From Clytia hemisphaerica (taxonomy: Eukaryota > Cnidaria > Hydrozoa > Leptothecata > Clytiidae): 64,000 nt of DNA. Position 1 is the stretch's first letter. Every line of letters starts with the position of its first letter. Under the pieces are notes generated by a model that did not search any database, was not told the DNA's origin, and was given only the letters and a program-made list of their open reading frames with translations. A program made the translations under genes and the position numbers. The stretch lies in NCBI GenBank assembly GCA_902728285.1, contig CACVBU010000520.1:187405-251404 (forward strand), read 5' to 3'. Below are positions 45,501-54,500 of the stretch, one piece after another.

Positions 45501-48500
45501 TGTTCCTCCTTTGTATAAAGCTAAGTTTCTTGATCGTTGATGATCGAAGCTTCGAGTGCCATTAAAGGATTTGTTTTAAAAAAAGATTGATATCGTTTGC
45601 TTACTCATCAATTTCAATTCACAAGCTCTTTCACATTGAATTGACACGGATGTAGAGCAAGATTGGTCAGAAAGAGGAAAAGAAAAACAGTTTTTGCTTA
45701 TATCAGCATAATATGATAATAGAGAGACACTGTCCTGCTATGAAATATGTGTCTGATATGAAACGGGAACACTTAAGTAAAAACAAAACCTTTAAGTTTC
45801 GTCCATCCTTGGATTTGGTTTTAATTATACTTTTTCTCTTCATTTTATAGTCCTGTTAGAAGACTCAACCGAATACGGATCTGCATTCAGGTTATGGGCC
45901 AACAGTGAATCCAAATTGGCTGAAACATTGAACGGAGTATCTGAGAGTATTGACAAAAGTTGTGTAAACCTTAAATCTATTGTAAGTGTTTCCCTTCAGT
46001 GTTTTGGACGCTTTGACTTTATTACATATCTGTTACTTTACTTGTACAAACTTTTGTAAGCAAAAACGTTTACGAGGTCGAAGAATCAGAAAATTTACGT
46101 CTTAAACTGTAGCGTCCGAGGGGGGGGGGGAATTATGGTCGCGTTGGGTAAAATATAAAAAATATTTAACGATGGAAACATTCTTTGAATCTGATAAAAC
46201 AGCTGCTCTTAAATTTAAAAAAGTGTTGAAGACAAAAATTGTACTTGAATTTTGATATTTCCACAATTACATTATAGATTTTTTATTCTATTTTTTTCAT
46301 AGCGTCAGCCTGGGTTTAGGTCCCAGGCAAAAATTAGGTCCCACGTGAGTTTGAAGTCCCCAAAGATTTATGAATTTTTTGTTAGCCCCCAGGACTTTTG
46401 ACCCTAGACACTTTCAAAAGATTGATCCAATAAAAAGGGTTTTCCAATGTAAATTGCGTGCAGGTCTAAGATTAAGATAAATTATTTGGCACACTTTCTA
46501 TAAAAATATTGCGCCGCAGGGGAAAATTTTTCAGATTCATGAGCTTCAATTTGAGGAATTGAAGCCAACTATTACGCTGAATTCTTTTAGCCCCCATGTT
46601 TAGTGATGAGATTTTAGCTCCCCCAAGTGACGCTATGTTTTTGTGTGCATAAACTTTAACAAATTGAATACGTAGGGTTCAAGTACTATTAGATCTCAAT
46701 AATGATATGCTGGAAATATATAATCTAATGTATGGTTGCTAAACCATTCTTAATTTGTATTTCTTTAGCTGCGCATTCAAGAATTGAGGTTTTGCGAACC
46801 AATCAGAGAATACAATCTTTATTGCGACGCCGTCAAGGTATGCACACTTATTTAATTAATTCCCCTGAAAATCGCTAAATTGACGCAAATTTAGGTTATA
46901 AAAATCCCCAACTTAATTTTTTTTCTTCAGGTGCTTACAGTTCCCCTTCTTCTTTAAAGAAATGTTAGTTTTCAGTTTCATTCAAATAATTTTTTTAAAT
47001 CACAAACAATTTTACAAAATAACGTTGAAAAAGCTCCTACAAAAATGTAAATTACCTTTTATAAAATATCTAAAAATGTATTTTCGAGTATTTATGTGTC
47101 TTCGCATTTGCAGTAGTTATATTCGCTACGTTGGTTGCAATATCGTAATAAATCTTCAAGTTCATTATTGTAAAAGTCAAGCGCACAAAATTCTCTACAC
47201 TCTTCTGGGCAATCAACCCAAACGGAGTCATGGTTTGAATGTGTAATCAACGTTATCAGGTTTTGGGTGTTTCTATTAAGTATTAAGAAGTGTTGATTTC
47301 AGCGCATCAAAAATATTGTCTATTCGTGATAGTCATGACGTAATAGATTATACGAAAGCACCCGAAATACTCCACACTCATTTTTAATTCAAACAACAAA
47401 ACTAGTGGCAAATGTCCGGGCTATTTTGATTGCTTCCATAAAACATTGTGTTACTAATATGAATATCAACCAACAACTAATCTCGACCTTTTCTTATCAG
47501 TTACCACATTTTTATTATAGCATAGGAAGTGTTGTCTAATTTTAAGAATTTTTGGCGATGATTTTCTCCCATCTTTTAATGGTTCGATTGATTTGTATTG
47601 GTGTGTCTTGCGATGGAGTGCTCGCTTGTTGTTGTTTCGGTTGCTTTGGTCTCGCCTCACGCTTCGCCTAAAAGAGAAAAATCCACCTTTTTCAGTAACT
47701 TTTACCTTCAAGATAAATTACATTAACGCGGTGTTTTTCCGCCTCAGACAGATTTCCGTCTCAGCAAAGTCTATAAAAAGGCCTTTCCCCCTCAAAATTC
47801 TGCATAATTCAACAAAAATTTTCAAGAATGTGAACCAAAATTGCTTTCACTGTTCACACTCGGGATAAATGAGGTTGTTGGCCTTCACTGTTAGAATTAG
47901 GAATACGTTCACACGTTTCATTTTCAATCTGTTCTGAAACAAAATGAAGACATTCCTTCGACAAAATTAACTTGAGACCCCATACGTAAGCCCATAGGCA
48001 TAACCACTGACCTTCATAAACCCCTAGAGGAAGGTCCTCGTTTTCTGCAAATCAAAATCTTTTATCTGAGTTTAATGAAGTTGGTACCTTAATGGTAGGA
48101 CTGTTTCTAAAAACTCAGAATGAAGATTTGGTGGCAGTTAGTCCAGGGTTTTATTACAGGTCATTGCCATTACGCCTGAACGTGGGCTCAATCCAAATAG
48201 CAATTTTGAAATTGAACAAGAATTATACGACTATTTATTTTCTTTGCAAGATTGGTGTAGAGAAAAATGTTGGAAAACTTACCGGCTGTTCTTGTTTATG
48301 TTGACGACGCTGCTGCTGTTGTTTAGTAGGTGTGTCATGTCTGGCTTGCGGATGTCGTTGGTCTGGTTGTTGCTGTTTCTTTTGGTTGTTGTTGTTGTTA
48401 TAGTCTTGTCGTTGAGGAGCATCTTGTCTCGCTTGCTGTTTATGATCGCGTTGGTCTCGATTATGGTACGACAAAAGCTCTTCATCATTGGCATCTTCAT

Positions 48501-51500
48501 GGTCATCAATAGTAACCAGCGGTTTCCCTGACAACCAAAGTTCGTTCAAACCATGCTGCTTTTGTTTCAATAGTTGTCGCTGGTGTTCTTTCTCTTCGTA
48601 CGCGCGTATCCGCTCCTCTTGTTGTCGCCTGTCGAAAAAGGAAAAATTAGTGGACCATGTAAACCAGAGCTAATAAATTCTTTCTAACTCAAAAAACTGA
48701 CATCTGCATTCAAAGATTATTATTTTCCGTCAGGAAAGCTCTATATCTACAATCATGGTCGTAATATTTGAGAAAAAGGGAAATTCACCGGGAAGTTTTG
48801 AAACCACAATCGATTTGTAAGTGCTCTAAAGTAGGTTGGAAGGGTAGAGTTTTAACCATTGAGTTTCAAGCCCGAAGGGCTAGAGGTCAATCTCTTTGGT
48901 AGGATTTGAAGCCAACAAATCCTACCAAAGTTGCGCGGCCTTGAGCGACCCGCCTGGTTTTTACACAAATGACAGATTGAAACTAAAATTTACCGCTTAA
49001 TTTTGAAAAATATATCAATCGTAAACAAAAGAATTGCTAGATTCAATCCGTCATCAAAAATCGTCATCAATTTTTCTTGCCTGAGAAAGGTTAGAGATTG
49101 ACCTCTAGCCCTTCGGGCTTGAAACTCAATGGTTTTAACTCTGAATTTTAACATGAGACTTAAGACTTAGGTAGGACCTTAGGATCTGAGGATCCAAAAG
49201 TTCAAAAATGGTCCAATAAGGAACACAATATAGCCTGGAAGTCTATAAACCTGAACCAAATTGAAATATGCGATTAAATTTAAGAGATAGCACAAAATCG
49301 ACTTTCTCGCTCGAATTCCAAATTTCGAAAAACGAGAAAATAAGCTTAATTCCAATAGATTTCGTGTTCTATATAAGATATCTGTTGTTGTTTTCACGCA
49401 CCTTTCGTCTTCCTCAATTCGTGCTTTTTGTTCAAGCAGTTTCAGATATTCTTCTTTCTTCTGTTGAATCTCTCTTTCGATCTTCTTTTTCTTCATTTTT
49501 TCTTCTTCACCTCTTCGCTCCCATGCTTGTGTCAGAGGCTTGATGTTGCTACTATATCCCGTGTTCGGGCTCTTGTTATTGAAAAAAAGATGTAAAGATT
49601 TTGTTAATCAATCATTTCAACCAAAAATCAGGGCAGAGCGACTTTGTGAAATTTAGTCTCTCTCCTTCGCATACTCAGCTTTAAAACTTTCTGTTTGTTA
49701 AAACACTGATTTGACCTAAAAAGGAGGGAGGGGCTCGAACTATGATGTATAGTAAATGACGAGCTCCTCTTGAAATTGTATTTCAAAGAACTACAGTACT
49801 CTGCAACTCGAATGTCTTCTTAACTCGAACAGGTTTTCTCGTCTTAGTTAAAAATGCCTTACAAAATCTTAGTCCACAACTTGAAATTTCGGAACAAAAT
49901 TGTTATCCGCGCAGACTAGAGTTGTAGAGACTTACTTAACTGAATGACGTTTGACATTTTGACGTTTTGGCTTATTGGTACGCAATTGAATAATGCAAAT
50001 TTCTTGTTTACCTTTGTTCGGTGATGTTTTTGTCTTGGTTTGTCATTGCCGTCTATTGGAAGATGTGCTACCAAGTTTTCACGCTCAACTCTTTTTGTGA
50101 TAACCTGGTGACTTTGCTCATCTCCCGCTGCGCGATATTGTTGTTTTGAGGAGCTTGAATCAACCTTATTGACAGCTCGTTGGTGATTTTGTTCTCGTTT
50201 TTGCTGACGCCCTTGCTGGTTTGGTGGAGGGTGTGAAGCAGAAGTTTGTTGGCGTTTTTGTTCTTGATTTGTTGGTTTGTTGTGAACTTCGTTGGCTTTC
50301 TCCGCAGCTACCCTGGCTTCCATCTTTTTGAAGACTTTTGGGATAATAACAGCATTCTGTTTGTCCCTTGCACTTTTCTTCTTTGTTGTTTTATTCTCTG
50401 CTGCGTTCTCATCCTCTGTGCTTGTCCCAAAGAACGCCACTAAATCATCACGTGAGCCAAAGATCGGCTTCTTGGTTAGGATCCCTTGACTTGGTTGTGA
50501 ATCTAGACTAGCTGCTCTGTTTCTCTCTTCATCTTGTGGTTGTTGTGCACGATGATGAGTCGGGTTGAGTGTTCGTTTCTTAAGTAACTCTTTTTCTCGA
50601 GTTTCTAACTCGAACATTTCTTCCCGTATTTTGTCCATCACGCTGACTTGTTCTTCTTCTCTTCCATCCTCACCCTCTGCAACATAATCATTTTCTTTCT
50701 CGAATTCTTCACAACTATCATACGGTTCGTCATACAAAGACTGGCGCTTCTTCAACTCTTTTTCGCGTTCTTTTAACACCTCCATCTCCTCTAAGATCTT
50801 CTCACGTGTGTTTTGTTGCTCCTCATTACCTGAGCGCATGAGTTCCTCATCCCCATCGTCACGCAGTTCGTCCTCTGTTTCTTCTGCTGCTGAATCGTAG
50901 TTGTACCTAAAAGAACACACCGTTAAATCATTTTAAAATGATTCATGAAAAGCTTCGATTGGACAAACGTTTTCTCGAAGATTTATATCACCGGGACACT
51001 TCTCTAGAGCCTATAATAACGTCCCTCTTTTCGTCAAGTCATAGTCATTATAAAAACACTGATCTGGAAGGTTTTTGTCTCTTTCTATTGTTAAAAGATG
51101 GAGCTTATGTGCCGAAATCGATTTATTTTGCAAACCTTTTGATCATGTGATTGGAAAATAAGAAAATAGATCAATCCCAAGAGGAAGTTTTGGTAACGTG
51201 ATCAAAAAGTATGCAAATCGCAAATTGTCTATTGTTTGTAGCAAAAGAAAATTTAACAAAAAGGTAAAACAATACATTGCCAGACCGGGGTTTTTTATAA
51301 TAACTATGGTCAAGTCAAGAAGCAACAATCAGATCCCAATGCACTAAATGAACTTACAGATTTTCACGGCTGAGAGATCGATGAATTTCTTTCAATTCTC
51401 TTTCCTTCATGTTTTGCTCAAATAGCTCTAGTTTGATTTTCTCTGCGGTAGAGAGCTCTTTCCCTTCGACACCCTCCTCCTCGGATTCGTCATCGTAATC

Positions 51501-54500
51501 ATCCAGGCTCTGTATACTCCTTCCCAGACTCCTGCTGCTGTGACGCAAATCCAACTCTTCACTTGTATAACTGACATCAAGGTTACTTCTTCTGGCTTCT
51601 ATATCTCGAAGGTGATCCCATTGAATCTCTTCTCGAATCTTTTCTTGTTGTCGCAATCCTTTATCCTTCGTTTCTTCGTAAAACTCCTCATTCGCCCCCT
51701 CGTCGTAATAATCTTCCTTCAAATCGTGAAATTCGTGGCTCGCTTCTCCGTTCATTCCAATTTCATCGCTAGCTTTCAAAGGGAACTCTTCTCTAGGTTG
51801 TTCAATGAACTCCTCCTTTTTTTCGGTAAACCCTCCACCTCCGTTGCTGTTACTGTTGTTGTTCCGCTCTTCGAAATTCTGCGTTCGCTCCGCTACACTT
51901 TCTCGCCTTTGGAACAAATCGTTTTCGTTTTCCGGGAATTCATCCGCATATGCTCCTCCAGTATGCTCTGGAAACTCGTCACCTTCTGGGAAATAGAATT
52001 CTTCTGCTTCCTCGACGTTCGCTGACGTAGCTTTTCCGCCATATTGTTGATCTTCGTAGATGACGTCATCTTGTAGTGAGCCACGCGATTCGTTCAAATC
52101 GATTCCGTCAGGAAGGTCGATGGATGCTTGGAACGGGTTGCTTTCGTTGCCGAAAAAATCCATTTCGTCCGAGGTGTACTGAGTCGGTTGTGATGTTGAT
52201 GAGTGAATCGGACTGAAAGGGTTGGTATCGTTGAACCCGTTTCTTTGTTTCAAATCACTCTCGTCGAGGTCTATTAACGTGTTCCCGCCATATTGGTTTT
52301 CTAACATGACGAACTGATCGGCAGCCGGTGGTTTGGAATCTGCTTCTTTCAATGTTTTGTCTTTAGACTTCTTACGTCGCGGTGTGGTTGATGTTTTGTT
52401 GGAGTCTATCCTTTTCTTTACCGTGCTCTTACTGGTTGAAGTTTTGGTCCGCGGGCTGGCGCTCACTGTGCTAGATTTTGTACGCGGGCTTGGACTGGTA
52501 GCTGATTTCGTCCGCGCGCTCGTTGCGCCCGATCTTGGTGTGGTTGGCGTTGTTTTCTTTGAAGTTGGTTTCTTCATGTGTAGATCAAGCTCTAAAGCGA
52601 GTTGTTTTTCGCGTTCTCTCATTTCTTCTAGCTTCTTCTTTTTGGCCGACAAATCCGTCTTTGGCTGCTGCACTGGCATGATTTTGATTAACCTTTCTTC
52701 GAAAAATGTTTCGTCTTATTGACAAATGTTTCGTATCAATTTGGTGAATCTTTTGGAAGTGTTGTTTTTCTCTTGACGAGCAACTTTCTCTTTTTCTTGT
52801 TTTTTACACAAAGTTTTTCCTTTCGGTTGCAGTCAATCTCCCAAAATAAATTACTTTTTACAAATCTATTTTGTAACTTTTTCCTTGGAAATTATTTTTA
52901 AATTTTGCTTTCATAAATTAGGAATGGTGTTGCATATTTTTGCATTCGGAATGTTATGTTTTATTTACTTTTTGTTTCATTCTGCTGGGATTCAATTCAT
53001 CCCATTGGTCTATTGAAAAGATTCGATTAATCTGATTGGTTCATTAAAAAAGTTCAGCTAATTTGATTGGTTGAATGAAACAAGACATGAAATATTAATT
53101 TTTTGATCGATTGATCATTTTTTAGCGAAAGATTTTTTCATCTTTTGATGGACACGGCTTTCGTTAAATTATGCAAATAACTTTTCTTTTGCGAATCCTT
53201 CATCTACCGCAAGAAAGAAAAAACGGCTTACCGTTGGTTTGGTATGGAGACATTGAGTTGTCAACAGCAACAACTCTTTGTCGCTAGCCCCGTCTTTAGA
53301 AATATCTTAATGCTCTCACGACTTTCTTCCAATTCCAAGACCTCAAAATATTCGGATCTCTAAGATTTGAAAAACATTGACTTATTGCCTGTCACACAAT
53401 TAGTAAACTGAAATATCTTTAAAATAAGAAAAATTCTTAATGGGGTAAATCCTTGGAAAGCTTTAAACTTTTCTTGAAGTATGAATGCGAGAAACCCTCT
53501 TAAAAATTCCGTTACTTTAATGACCCTTTTTGGTTGACTTTTCTTTTTCGAATAAAGACAAGGAAGCGTAACGCTCACTTAGCCTGTTCGGTAAAATATA
53601 CCCCTTAAAACACAGACAGGGGTAACTCTCGGACGTGAATTTTATACCTTAAAGGAAGAAATTTTGGCGGAAAGAAAATTTGGCGGATTTGGCGGATTTG
53701 ACTGAAATCCACCAAATTAAGTTCCCGCCAAAATTTCTTTTTTCCGCCATCCGCCAAATTAAATTCCCGCCAAATTAAACATTTTCAAAATATGATCTCT
53801 TTTAAGGTGTTTTTGCTATATTTTCGCTGTTTTGACGCCATCCTAAGGTTAAATTTTTAAGCGACCGCCAAATTAAATTCCCGCCAAAATTTCTTCCTTT
53901 AAGGTACATGATATGCATCCATTATATCAAAATCAATTTCGGGGATGCGAACAGTCTATGGATACGAGAGAAACCCTCGTATAAATTACCGTGACCGCTT
54001 CAATACTGATGTGAACTCGTTGTTTAAGTAAAACCTTTGTTAAAACTTTTTTTTTGTTTCTTTACAGTACGCATCGAAACGTCGTGATCAAATCCAAATG
54101 GAACAGGAGCTAGTGACGGAGGAATTGGCTAAACGAAGAGCAGAAAAAGAAGAGGTACGCAGGCTATTTTCTTACCGTCCTAACCGTTTCTTATATTTCA
54201 GTAGAAAGAAGATAACTGTTATAAAAAGCCTAAATTTACCTGCAGAAGGACTTTATTGTTATCTGTAGAAAATTCGTAATCAAAAAGTGACGAAAAACCG
54301 CTCTGTTACGAAACTATTGGCAATGGCAAGTGATGAAATTTATTACCGACGAATACTTTTTGCTGAAGAAATTTTTAACCAATGAATTTTTACTGGTAAG
54401 GCACAGAAGAGAAAATACTGAAACGCTAGTAGCCCTCTAACTTTCTTTCTAACATTCTTTCACAGGTGGAGAGCGGAGAAGCGAAATCTTTTGCTCAGTT

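Noticed and set aside
48235-52722. Several plus-strand open frames of 60-160 codons across 48-52.7 kb
   Set aside because: They are antisense shadows of the nested gene's exons; their composition is explained by the Q/N-, S/K- and E-rich codons of the minus strand.
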